Below are positions 35,678 to 43,738 of a stretch of DNA of 64,000 nucleotides, piece after piece. The notes beneath the pieces were generated by a model that worked only from the letters and a program-made list of their open reading frames with translations, had not been told where the DNA came from and did no database searches. Made by a program: the position numbers and the translations under genes. Within the stretch, counting starts at the first letter, position 1. Each line of letters begins with the position of its first letter. The stretch lies in assembly GCA_910577505.1 (NCBI GenBank), contig CAJTLN010000001.1, positions 1 through 64,000 on the forward strand, written 5' to 3'. This DNA comes from an uncultured Bacilli bacterium (GTDB lineage Bacteria > Bacillota_I > Bacilli_A > RF39 > UBA660).

Positions 35678-35848
35678 ATACATACACCTAGAAACAATTA
35701 TAACATACTATTGTTCGTTTTTGAATAAAAAAATATAAAACGCTAATATTAATAATAATTATATAAAATTACAAATTACACATCTAAAATATATTAATAT
35801 TTTCTATAAAATTAAACTAATAACACTTATAATGATGGGAGAAGTTTT

Positions 35849-36184
35849 ATGGATAGAATCAGAGAATTAAGAGAAAAAAGAAATGTCACACAAGTTAGAT
35901 TAGGAACTGAACTTGAAGTTTCACAAGAAACAATTTCAGCTTATGAAAACGGCAAAGCTGAACCAAGATTAGATAAACTAATCAAAATAGCAAATTTTCT
36001 TAATACTTCAACAGATTATCTATTGGGAAGAATTGATGATGAATCATCACTTGTAGATTTATCAAACAATGTTGTAGATGAACAATTAAATGAATTAATA
36101 AACAACTATGCACGTCTAAATAATCTTCAAAGAAAAGACCTAATTTGGTATAGTGGAATAATTGAAAACAAAGACCTTAAATAG
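35849..36184 (+). CDS. XRE-family HTH transcriptional regulator
   Basis: The 111-residue protein has an N-terminal XRE helix-turn-helix (about 8-60: VTQVRLGTELEVSQETISAYENGKAEP, then STDYLLG) and a short C-terminal helix region. The ATG follows GGGAGAAG. It is divergent from the radical-SAM gene, and the intervening 170 bases carry a TATAAT 18 bases before the start region and A/T palindromes that could be its operator. The target is unknown. Confidence 0.85.
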   Translation: MDRIRELREKRNVTQVRLGTELEVSQETISAYENGKAEPRLDKLIKIANFLNTSTDYLLGRIDDESSLVDLSNNVVDEQLNELINNYARLNNLQRKDLIWYSGIIENKDLK

Positions 36185-36195
36185 GTCTTTGTTTT
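36170..36195. terminator. bidirectional terminator after the XRE gene
   Basis: AAAGACCT and AGGTCTTT arms with a five-base loop are followed by T-rich sequence, between two convergent stop codons. Confidence 0.75.
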
Positions 36196-36923
36196 TATAA
36201 TGTATCTATAATATCATCATATTCTTCTTTAACTTCTTCTTTTTTTACTTCCACACTTTTTATTTCTTTTTTTAAATTACCTACACCATCTAACTTATCA
36301 TCTAATGCTTTTAAATCTCTAACTATTTCATCAGAATCTTTTTCTGACATAAAGTCAAAATAATCCATTTCATCTCCTATCAATGAAACATAATTATCTT
36401 CTGGACCATTTTTTATTGGTGGAACAGTTATTCTTCCTTTATCATATTTTAAACATTTATTAAAAGTATTTATTACTCCAACTACTTCCATTCCCATATA
36501 TGAAGGTTTAACATCTAGCCATGCTTCCAAACTAACGTCAAAACTATCTTGATCATTTTTCTTCAAAGTATCTACTTGTTTCATTAAAACAGAAATATCT
36601 CTTACTCCAAAAACACCAACAATTTTTTCCTTATCATATTGTTCAAAATCTTCAGAATCTCTTAATATTCCCCTAGTCAAATGCTTACTAACCAAATCTT
36701 CTGCAGTTGCTTCAGGTACTTCTACATTATAGTCAACACTTTTATATTTTCCATTATCCATTTTTAAAAAGAAAGATAAAAAATTATCAACATACGTAAA
36801 TAAGAAAGTATCATAAACAATTTTACCATTCTCTTGACTTGTCATAATTGTAAATCCTTTTCTTATACAATAACCTGCATATATATACTTAGCAGGCAAA
36901 TTTTTCATCAAATATTTTAACAT
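36195..36923 (-). CDS. uncharacterised protein downstream of the SDR gene
   Basis: The 242-residue soluble protein has no recognised family. It is rich in Asp, Lys and Val. Its middle (VPEATAEDLVSKHLTRGI, then EKIVGVFGVRDISVLMKQVD) looks like a folded domain, and the last 55 residues are charged and possibly coiled (DLKALDDKLDGVGNLKKEIKSVEVKKEEVK). It starts two bases from the stop of the short-chain dehydrogenase gene, so the two are probably co-transcribed. Confidence 0.55.
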   Translation of the reverse strand: MLKYLMKNLPAKYIYAGYCIRKGFTIMTSQENGKIVYDTFLFTYVDNFLSFFLKMDNGKYKSVDYNVEVPEATAEDLVSKHLTRGILRDSEDFEQYDKEKIVGVFGVRDISVLMKQVDTLKKNDQDSFDVSLEAWLDVKPSYMGMEVVGVINTFNKCLKYDKGRITVPPIKNGPEDNYVSLIGDEMDYFDFMSEKDSDEIVRDLKALDDKLDGVGNLKKEIKSVEVKKEEVKEEYDDIIDTL

Positions 36924-36925
36924 AT

Positions 36926-37687
36926 CTAACCATTCCTTTTTGTTTTCTTATTTTGTATATTATAAACTATTTTAAGAGATAACTTATTGCTTATAAATCT
37001 ATTAAAAAACAATCCCATTCTAACTGTAAAACCTGGTACAATAATCAGTTTATTTTTAAACATTTTATCAATTCCATATTGTGCTACATATTCACTACTT
37101 AAGGCTTTCATATTAAATGAACCACCAGCTACTTTATTAAAATTAGTATTAACAGGTCCTGGACACAAACAACTTATATGAACATTGCTTTTAACTTTAC
37201 GTAATTCTTCATAAATAGCCATTGTCCACTTAGTTACATAGTTCTTACTCGCATAATAAGTATTTAATATTGGTCCAGCTAAGAAACCAGCACTACTAGC
37301 AATATTTAAAATATAACCTTTATCTTTCTTAACCATATCTTGTAAAAATAACTTAGTAAGTATATGTACAGCGGTTATATTTAAATCTATCATTTTTAAT
37401 TCTTTATTTATATCTGTCTCCCAGGTATTTCCAAATAAACCAAATCCTGCACCATTAACAAGTATATCTATATCTTCTTCTTTAAATTTATAATATAATT
37501 TAAAACAATTATCTCTTCCACATAAATCAATTGGATATATTTCTACACTTGTATTTATCTTACTAGCAGTCTCTTTTAATCTATTTTCATCTCTACTAAC
37601 TAAAATTAAATCATACCCAAGACTTCCTAAATATATAGCCATATCTCTTCCAATTCCTGAACTAGCTCCTGTAACTAATGCTTTCAT
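36926..37687 (-). CDS. short-chain dehydrogenase/reductase
   Basis: The 253-residue NAD(P)-dependent oxidoreductase of the SDR family has TGASSGIGRDMA (about 6-17), NGAGFG, SSAGF with the catalytic Ser, and YYASKNYV with the Tyr-Lys pair, then PGPVNTNF. The end (TVRMGLFFNRFISNKLSLKIV) resembles the membrane-associated tail of DltE-like SDRs. The ATG follows TAGGTGA. The substrate is unknown. Confidence 0.87.
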   Translation of the reverse strand: MKALVTGASSGIGRDMAIYLGSLGYDLILVSRDENRLKETASKINTSVEIYPIDLCGRDNCFKLYYKFKEEDIDILVNGAGFGLFGNTWETDINKELKMIDLNITAVHILTKLFLQDMVKKDKGYILNIASSAGFLAGPILNTYYASKNYVTKWTMAIYEELRKVKSNVHISCLCPGPVNTNFNKVAGGSFNMKALSSEYVAQYGIDKMFKNKLIIVPGFTVRMGLFFNRFISNKLSLKIVYNIQNKKTKRNG

Positions 37688-37803
37688 AGTATCACCTAAT
37701 ATTATTTTACCAAAACTACATCCTTTTAATAAATTTATTTAATATTTTAGACAATTTCTATACGTATTATTTGTTTATAACTCTTACTTTATCAACAATA
37801 AAA

Positions 37804-37825
37804 AAATATCTACTAATAGATATTT
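37804..37825 (-). terminator. terminator of the pyrophosphatase gene
   Basis: AAATATCTA and TAGATATTT arms with a CTAA loop lie directly after the stop codon. Confidence 0.65.
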
Positions 37826-37833
37826 CTTTTATT

Positions 37834-39450
37834 TTATTTTTCATTTTCAAGTAATGGTGGTAACATTTGTTTCTTACGTGATACCACACCATTTAAATAA
37901 ACACCTTGTTTAATATTTTCTATTCCATAAGCATCTTCAACTATTTCTTTAGATTCTTCATTAAAGAATAAATAAGAACCATTTTTAATAATATCTGTAA
38001 CAAACAATAATGCAATTTTATAATTACCAAATTTACACATTGTATTTAAACCTTCAATAAATTCATCTTGTCTCTTAGAAATATCATCAAAATCCATAGT
38101 CATAACTTGACCTATAGCTAAAGTTGAATCACTATATTTAAATGTCTTCATATCAGAATGAATTATCTCTTCTACACTCATACCTGCAACACTACTAGCT
38201 GCTTTAAACATCTTAGTACCATATTCTTGAATATCTAATCTAGCTATCTTAGAAAGCTTTTCACCAACTTCAACATCCACTCTTGTACAAGTAGGTGACT
38301 TAAATAATAATGTATCAGAAAGTATTGCTGAAAGCATAATACCAGCTATATCTTTTGGTATTTCAATACCAGCTTCTTGATATAATTTATAAATTATTGT
38401 ACAAGTACATCCAACTGGCATACTTCTAAAATTAATAGGCGTTGTTGTACCAATAGTTCCTAAATTATGATGATCAATAACTTCCATAATTTCAGCCTCT
38501 TCAATACCATCAACACTTTGAGCTTGTTGATTATGATCAACTAATATTACTTGTTTACGTTCAAAATTATTAACATCAACTAATTGCATCATACCTAAAC
38601 AAATATTCTTTTTATTAACAATAGGATAATTAGTATGTCCCAATTTACTACTAACATCAATAAAATCATTTCTATAATCAGAATTTTTAAAAGTAATTGG
38701 ATTAGGATTAATATTAATTAATTTAACGTAATTACATAATTTAATCATATTAGAAGTTTTAAATGTTCCCATAGGTACACTAACTATATTAACCTTATTT
38801 TCTTTTGCTAATTCTATTAAACTATCATTCAATGCTACATTATTTACTAAAATAACCAGTTTTATTCCTGATTTGATTGCATATTCTTGAATCTTATATC
38901 TATCTCCTACTATTAAGATATTATCTTTATCAAGTCTTACTCTATTTATAAAAGTTTCACTTTTATATGCAGCAGCTAAAATATACCCCTCTATTTCTTC
39001 ATCAAATCTTAGTACTTCATTAGCATTCAATGTATCTAATATATTATTATAAGATGTATGTAGATATGACAAATCACCATCTATTAAATATTTAGATATT
39101 TCTTTAACATTAACATATCCAGTTAATTTCTTATTTTTATTAACTAAAGGTAAGCCTGTAACTCCTAAACTAACTAAATATCTATAAGCTTCAAAAATAG
39201 AAACTTCCTCTTCTATCATTGCTTCTTTATTATAATGCATATTCTTAATTTGTATTTTCACATCATTCAAAAACTCTGGTTCTGGTATTTTAAAATAATC
39301 CAAAACAAATTCTGTTTCTTTATTTAAAGTTCCTAAAACTCTTGGTTCTGTTTTTAAACCCAATTTATTTTTTAAATATGATAAACTTATACTTGCGCAT
39401 ACAGAATCAGTATCAGGCGTTTTATGTCCAAATATGTATGTTGTTTGCAC
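37834..39450 (-). CDS. family II manganese-dependent inorganic pyrophosphatase with CBS-DRTGG regulatory region
   Basis: The catalytic DHH domain is split: the N-terminal GHKTPDTDSVCASI (about 8-21) and, after a regulatory insert of about 250 residues, VDHNQQAQ and DHHNLGT, with the DHHA2 domain at the end ending in SRKKQML-like Arg/Lys. The insert carries two CBS motifs (GVTGLPLVNK and LGHTNYPIVNKKN) around a DRTGG-like piece. Such CBS pyrophosphatases are controlled by adenine nucleotides and often by diadenosine polyphosphates. The start is a GTG eight bases after AGGGGAG, with a GTG three codons earlier. The 538-residue length fits. Confidence 0.9.
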   Translation of the reverse strand: MQTTYIFGHKTPDTDSVCASISLSYLKNKLGLKTEPRVLGTLNKETEFVLDYFKIPEPEFLNDVKIQIKNMHYNKEAMIEEEVSIFEAYRYLVSLGVTGLPLVNKNKKLTGYVNVKEISKYLIDGDLSYLHTSYNNILDTLNANEVLRFDEEIEGYILAAAYKSETFINRVRLDKDNILIVGDRYKIQEYAIKSGIKLVILVNNVALNDSLIELAKENKVNIVSVPMGTFKTSNMIKLCNYVKLININPNPITFKNSDYRNDFIDVSSKLGHTNYPIVNKKNICLGMMQLVDVNNFERKQVILVDHNQQAQSVDGIEEAEIMEVIDHHNLGTIGTTTPINFRSMPVGCTCTIIYKLYQEAGIEIPKDIAGIMLSAILSDTLLFKSPTCTRVDVEVGEKLSKIARLDIQEYGTKMFKAASSVAGMSVEEIIHSDMKTFKYSDSTLAIGQVMTMDFDDISKRQDEFIEGLNTMCKFGNYKIALLFVTDIIKNGSYLFFNEESKEIVEDAYGIENIKQGVYLNGVVSRKKQMLPPLLENEK

Positions 39451-39593
39451 GAGTTTCACTCCCCTTATCTTTTCATCACTAGTATATCACATATACATTT
39501 TATTTATAAATAATTTTACAAAACTCAAGTATTGTATCACTATTATTTTTCTTTATCAATTATTTTTTATGTTATAATCAGTCTGGTGATTAT

Positions 39594-40451
39594 ATGAAAT
39601 ATTTTAATTCATGGGAACTATGGGTAATTATATATATTATATCTGCTGTTTTATTTGCTCATACTTTTAAGAAAGCTAATCGCGATATGGAAAATGCTGG
39701 TTCATTAACAATTCTATTAGAAATATCAACAGCATTTTTTTCTCTATTATTAATACCATTTTTCAAATGGTCTTTACCCACTTCTCCAAAAATATATTTA
39801 ACATTGCTAATAGTAACAATTATCTATGCTGCAACAGATAGATTAAATATCGAATCACGTTATGGTTTAGATCCATCAACATTTAGTATGTTAAAACAAC
39901 TATCAACTGTTTTTATGATTATTTTTGGTTTCATTTTCTTTAAAGAAACATTAATCATTCACAAGATAATTGGTGCCATTATAATCATTTTAGCTAATCT
40001 AATATTAACATTTGAAAAAGGAAAAATAAAAATAAACAAATATTTTATTATGTCATTTATTTCTAACTTTCTCTTTGCAATAGCAATGTTAATTAACGTT
40101 AATATATCAGATAATTTTAATTTAGCCTTTTATACAATATTAACAGTATCAATTCCAGCATGTATTATCTTCATCTTTGAACATCATAATATCAAAGAAT
40201 TATCTAACGAATTTAAACTATATGATAAAAAATCTTTTTTATTATCTGGTCTTACCTGGTGTTTAATGTTAATATCATCCGTTAAAGCCTATCAATTAGG
40301 AAGTGTTACTATTGTAGCTCCTCTATTTGCTTTAACATCAATCATTAATGCTATCGTAGAATTTATCTTCAATAAGAATAAAAATAAACTAATTCAAAAA
40401 TTAATTGCAGCTATATTATTAATATTAGGTGTAATATTAGTTAAAATGTAA
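39594..40451 (+). CDS. EamA/DMT-family permease
   Basis: The 285-residue protein has about ten membrane helices in two repeats of five, with the EamA pattern FKETLIIHKIIGAIIIILANLIL at about 119-141 closing the first half and a similar helix at the end. Members export or import small metabolites. The ATG lies 22 bases after a TATAAT box. It faces the neighbouring gene without a clear terminator. The substrate is unknown. Confidence 0.8.
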   Translation: MKYFNSWELWVIIYIISAVLFAHTFKKANRDMENAGSLTILLEISTAFFSLLLIPFFKWSLPTSPKIYLTLLIVTIIYAATDRLNIESRYGLDPSTFSMLKQLSTVFMIIFGFIFFKETLIIHKIIGAIIIILANLILTFEKGKIKINKYFIMSFISNFLFAIAMLINVNISDNFNLAFYTILTVSIPACIIFIFEHHNIKELSNEFKLYDKKSFLLSGLTWCLMLISSVKAYQLGSVTIVAPLFALTSIINAIVEFIFNKNKNKLIQKLIAAILLILGVILVKM

Positions 40452-40452
40452 T

Positions 40453-41856
40453 TTAATGTTCAAGCTTTCTAACATAGTCCCTATCTACTAATACAATAGG
40501 GTCTTTTTTATACCATTTCGGTAAACTTTCTGGATTATCACAATCTGCCTCTCTATAATCATCTAAATGAAATATATTTGGTGTGTTATTTAAACCTAAA
40601 ACATTATCATCATATGTATATCCTAAATCTTCTAACGCCTTATAGAAATTTCCAACTAGTCTCTGACTTTTCGGATTAATAGATCTATGATAGTACTTTT
40701 GAACTTCTAATGCTCCTATTACAGAACCAAAATGACTTTTTACAATTTCTTCTTCTAAATTCTTAGCCACTAAATATAAATCTGGACATCTTGTAGCAAC
40801 CCACTTTTTATAAGAACATTTAACTACATAATCTCCAACTATAAATGCTCTTGTAGTACTTCCCATTCCAGCATTACTAACCACTTTAGCTCCTGTACTG
40901 AGTTCCATATATTTTTTAGTAAATTCTAAAAATTTATCCCCTAAACCAACCTTGAACATATGCTCTACTACTTCTTCATCAATTTGAATATAAGCTTTTA
41001 TTGCATTATAAAATTCATCTCTTATATCTTTACTTATTTTATCTGAATATTTAACATACAAATTATATTTATAAGACCTAGATGTTCTAAATAAGTCATC
41101 TATATCTTTAAAAAGAACATCTAAATAACTATCAAATTCTATTCCTAACTCTTCATCAACGTTAACACCATCTAATCTTTCTGCTAAACTATTAAATTGA
41201 TAATTATTTAAAATAAAATCTTTTACTTGCTCATATTTATCCATACCCAAATTATTATCTACAATAGCATAAGCGATTCTACTAACATATTTTTCATCCA
41301 CTACACCTATAATATTGCCATTTTCATCCCTACTTACAAAAGCCTCGATCAAATCAGCATAATACATCAAAAAACGATATGGTGACATTTCCATAAACTC
41401 TATCATTACCATTCCACGTAACTCTAAATCATCACTATACAATAATAAATTAATTAAATCGTTGTTCTTTGTATCAATTATATATCTTAAAATAATAAAA
41501 ATAATATTACTATCAAGTTCTTTTAATCTATTACTATTTTTATTTAAATACCCTATCGCCCATTTACACTTACCTAAAAAATAATACCCACAAAACCTAC
41601 TATCATTTAACAATCCAAAATTACTATCTAAATATCTAATACAATATTCTTTATAATTATCCATATCAAATACTATTTTAAAAAGAAAATCTGGATAAGA
41701 GTTTTTTAAAGAATCAAAACTTCTACTTAATACTTTATCTTTTAAAGGGTCTTGTCTTATAATTTCAATTATTTTCTCTTCTTCAGATTTACTAATTGAA
41801 GATAAAAAAGAAACATCATTATTAACTAAATAAAAGACTGCATCTCTAACTTCCAT
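40453..41856 (-). CDS. large uncharacterised protein with possible kinase-like C-terminus
   Basis: The 467-residue soluble protein has a helical N-terminal part (about 1-320, with repeated Asp/Leu/Tyr-rich helices). Its C-terminal part starts near 328 with GMGSTTRAFIVGDYVVKC, which resembles a glycine loop and a beta-3 Lys, and ends with NIFHLDDYR and PIVLVDRDYV, which could be the catalytic-loop and metal motifs of a kinase-like fold. No family was recognised and the resemblance is weak. The ATG follows GGAAAGGGG. The gene is monocistronic. Confidence 0.55.
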   Translation of the reverse strand: MEVRDAVFYLVNNDVSFLSSISKSEEEKIIEIIRQDPLKDKVLSRSFDSLKNSYPDFLFKIVFDMDNYKEYCIRYLDSNFGLLNDSRFCGYYFLGKCKWAIGYLNKNSNRLKELDSNIIFIILRYIIDTKNNDLINLLLYSDDLELRGMVMIEFMEMSPYRFLMYYADLIEAFVSRDENGNIIGVVDEKYVSRIAYAIVDNNLGMDKYEQVKDFILNNYQFNSLAERLDGVNVDEELGIEFDSYLDVLFKDIDDLFRTSRSYKYNLYVKYSDKISKDIRDEFYNAIKAYIQIDEEVVEHMFKVGLGDKFLEFTKKYMELSTGAKVVSNAGMGSTTRAFIVGDYVVKCSYKKWVATRCPDLYLVAKNLEEEIVKSHFGSVIGALEVQKYYHRSINPKSQRLVGNFYKALEDLGYTYDDNVLGLNNTPNIFHLDDYREADCDNPESLPKWYKKDPIVLVDRDYVRKLEH

Positions 41857-41960
41857 AAGAATCCCCTTTCCTTTTATAGTTTGCTATTATAACATCTCCT
41901 CAATCATCCTTCAAATAACAAGCTTTTATACCACCTATAAGTCATTTAAATAACAAAAAA

Positions 41961-41978
41961 AGTCATCTATTGATGACT
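41961..41978 (-). terminator. terminator of the PHP phosphatase gene
   Basis: AGTCATC and GATGACT arms with a TATT loop are followed on the minus strand by seven U. Confidence 0.7.
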
Positions 41979-41985
41979 AAAACAT

Positions 41986-42723
41986 TTATTTTTTATTAGA
42001 AATTGAAACAAACTTTCTTTTTAAATACAACCCTTTATTAAAAGCATACTCTTTATCTAGAATAGGAATAGAATCATAAATCTCATCTAATCTATGAGCA
42101 TCACTACCTATCGTAACATTATCACCTCCACATTCTTTATATAACTTTAACTTCTTATCTGAAGGAAATGAATCTAATCCTTTTCTTCTTCTAGCAGAAC
42201 TATTTATCTCTAAAGTAATACCATTTTTAACTAAATAGCTATAAATCTCTCTTATAATATCATCACTAATACTAGAATCATCATACTTTCTTCTTAAATA
42301 ATCCATATGTCCTAAACTATCTATTCCACATGTTCTTACTATTCTTAATATCTTTTGATAATATTCTAATATTTCTTTCTCACTAAGACTCTCAGGTAAC
42401 TCATGATTACTACCTATAATATAATCTATATCCAGCCCATTAACTATCTCTAATTCTTTAGGATACTTTTCAGGATTAGTAAACTCTACTCCTTTAATTA
42501 ACTTAATATGAGGAAATCTCATCTGTAATTTATCTACTTCAGCACTATAAACTTTATATCTATTTAAAAACTGCTTTATCGTAATCTGTCCTAACTCTAA
42601 ATGTTCTGTAAAAGCCATATACTTAAGACCTAAGTTTTCTCCTCTTTTAACCATATCTTCTAAACACATCTGACCATCATAAGAATAAATCGAATGCATA
42701 TGTGTATCTGCTAAATATTCCAT
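41986..42723 (-). CDS. PHP-domain phosphoesterase, histidinol-phosphatase-like
   Basis: The 245-residue protein has the PHP metal motifs in order: DTHMHS (about 6-11), TEHLEL, GVEFTN, GSNHEL, GHMDYLRR and GSDAHR. This is the HisJ/HisK histidinol-phosphatase type, a cytoplasmic metal-dependent phosphatase. No other histidine biosynthesis gene is in the window, so the substrate may differ. The ATG follows AAAGAGGGAG. It is divergent from a LysR regulator, which may control it. Confidence 0.83.
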   Translation of the reverse strand: MEYLADTHMHSIYSYDGQMCLEDMVKRGENLGLKYMAFTEHLELGQITIKQFLNRYKVYSAEVDKLQMRFPHIKLIKGVEFTNPEKYPKELEIVNGLDIDYIIGSNHELPESLSEKEILEYYQKILRIVRTCGIDSLGHMDYLRRKYDDSSISDDIIREIYSYLVKNGITLEINSSARRRKGLDSFPSDKKLKLYKECGGDNVTIGSDAHRLDEIYDSIPILDKEYAFNKGLYLKRKFVSISNKK

Positions 42724-42797
42724 TGCTACTCCCTCTTTCTATAACTATTTTATTGTATTATTATCAATAAATAAAATATATCTTTTCTATTATATCA

Positions 42798-42826
42798 ATA
42801 ACAAAAAGTTATCGATATGTTATAAT
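42798..42826 (+). promoter_or_regulatory. LysR-type operator and promoter between the PHP and LysR genes
   Basis: ATAAC-AAAAA-GTTAT (42798-42812) has the size and T-N11-A form of a LysR-type binding site, and overlaps the region before a TATAAT (42821-42826) for the LysR gene. It fits autoregulation and control of the divergent PHP gene. Confidence 0.45.
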
Positions 42827-42841
42827 TATCTTGGTGATAAT

Positions 42842-43726
42842 ATGTATAATAATCTTAATCTAAATACTCTAAAATATTTTTATGAAATAGCTAATACTAA
42901 GAATATTACTAAAGCCAGTCAAAATCTTAATATTTCACAACCAGCTCTTACTAAATCGATTAAACAACTAGAAACAGATTTAAATACTACACTTTTTAAT
43001 CGTAGTAAAAAAGGTGTCATTCTAACAGAAGAAGGTGAAATACTTTATGAATACACCAAAAAGATGTTCCAAAATCTTGGTAGTACTTTAAATGTTATTA
43101 ATGAGACTAAAGAAAAAGGTGGCCACCTTTATATTGGAGCTACGACAACTAACTTTCTAGAACCTATCCTCCCCACTTTAGATGAATTTAGAAAATTATA
43201 CCCTAGTATCAAAATAGAAATAGTTTTAGAAGAAATAAACGTCCTAGAAAAATATAATAAACTAGGTAAACTTGATATTCTAATTAAAAACTCTTATGAA
43301 AATATCGATAATTATGAAATAATCAAATCTTTTACTATTCAAGATCAATTTATTGCTGCCAAAAAAGATTTTAAACACTTGGAGAATAAAACTCTATCAA
43401 TAAATGAATTACTTAAAGAACCTTTCGTTTTACTAAGTCGTATAACTCATGGAAGAAGAAACTTTGAGTCTTACTTAAAATCTCAAAACATTTCATTTAA
43501 ACCAACATATGAATTCAATAGTTATAGTTTATGTCGTGAACTTATTAGAAATGGTTTTGGCATTGGTGTTGGAAATCCTATTCACTATCAAACAGATGAA
43601 TTTATTATTCTAAACACTGACTTTTCTCTTCCAACAAGAACATTTGATATCTGCTATATAAAAACATCTAAAAATGAATGTTTAAAAGACTTTATTAGAC
43701 TCATAGAAAAATCTACACTAAACTAG
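42842..43726 (+). CDS. LysR-family transcriptional regulator
   Basis: The 294-residue protein has an N-terminal winged helix (about 7-65: YEIANTKNITKASQNLNISQPALTKSIKQLE, then LFNRSKKGVILTEEG) and a two-lobed effector domain. The ATG follows GGTGATA with spacing of four. It sits divergent from the PHP phosphatase gene with a LysR-type box between. The effector and targets are unknown. Confidence 0.9.
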   Translation: MYNNLNLNTLKYFYEIANTKNITKASQNLNISQPALTKSIKQLETDLNTTLFNRSKKGVILTEEGEILYEYTKKMFQNLGSTLNVINETKEKGGHLYIGATTTNFLEPILPTLDEFRKLYPSIKIEIVLEEINVLEKYNKLGKLDILIKNSYENIDNYEIIKSFTIQDQFIAAKKDFKHLENKTLSINELLKEPFVLLSRITHGRRNFESYLKSQNISFKPTYEFNSYSLCRELIRNGFGIGVGNPIHYQTDEFIILNTDFSLPTRTFDICYIKTSKNECLKDFIRLIEKSTLN

Positions 43727-43738
43727 TGTAGATCTTTT
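43711..43738. terminator. bidirectional terminator between the LysR gene and uvrB
   Basis: Ten-base arms ATCTACACTA and TAGTGTAGAT with a three-base loop are followed by five T. The stop codon of the LysR gene lies inside it. Confidence 0.8.
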
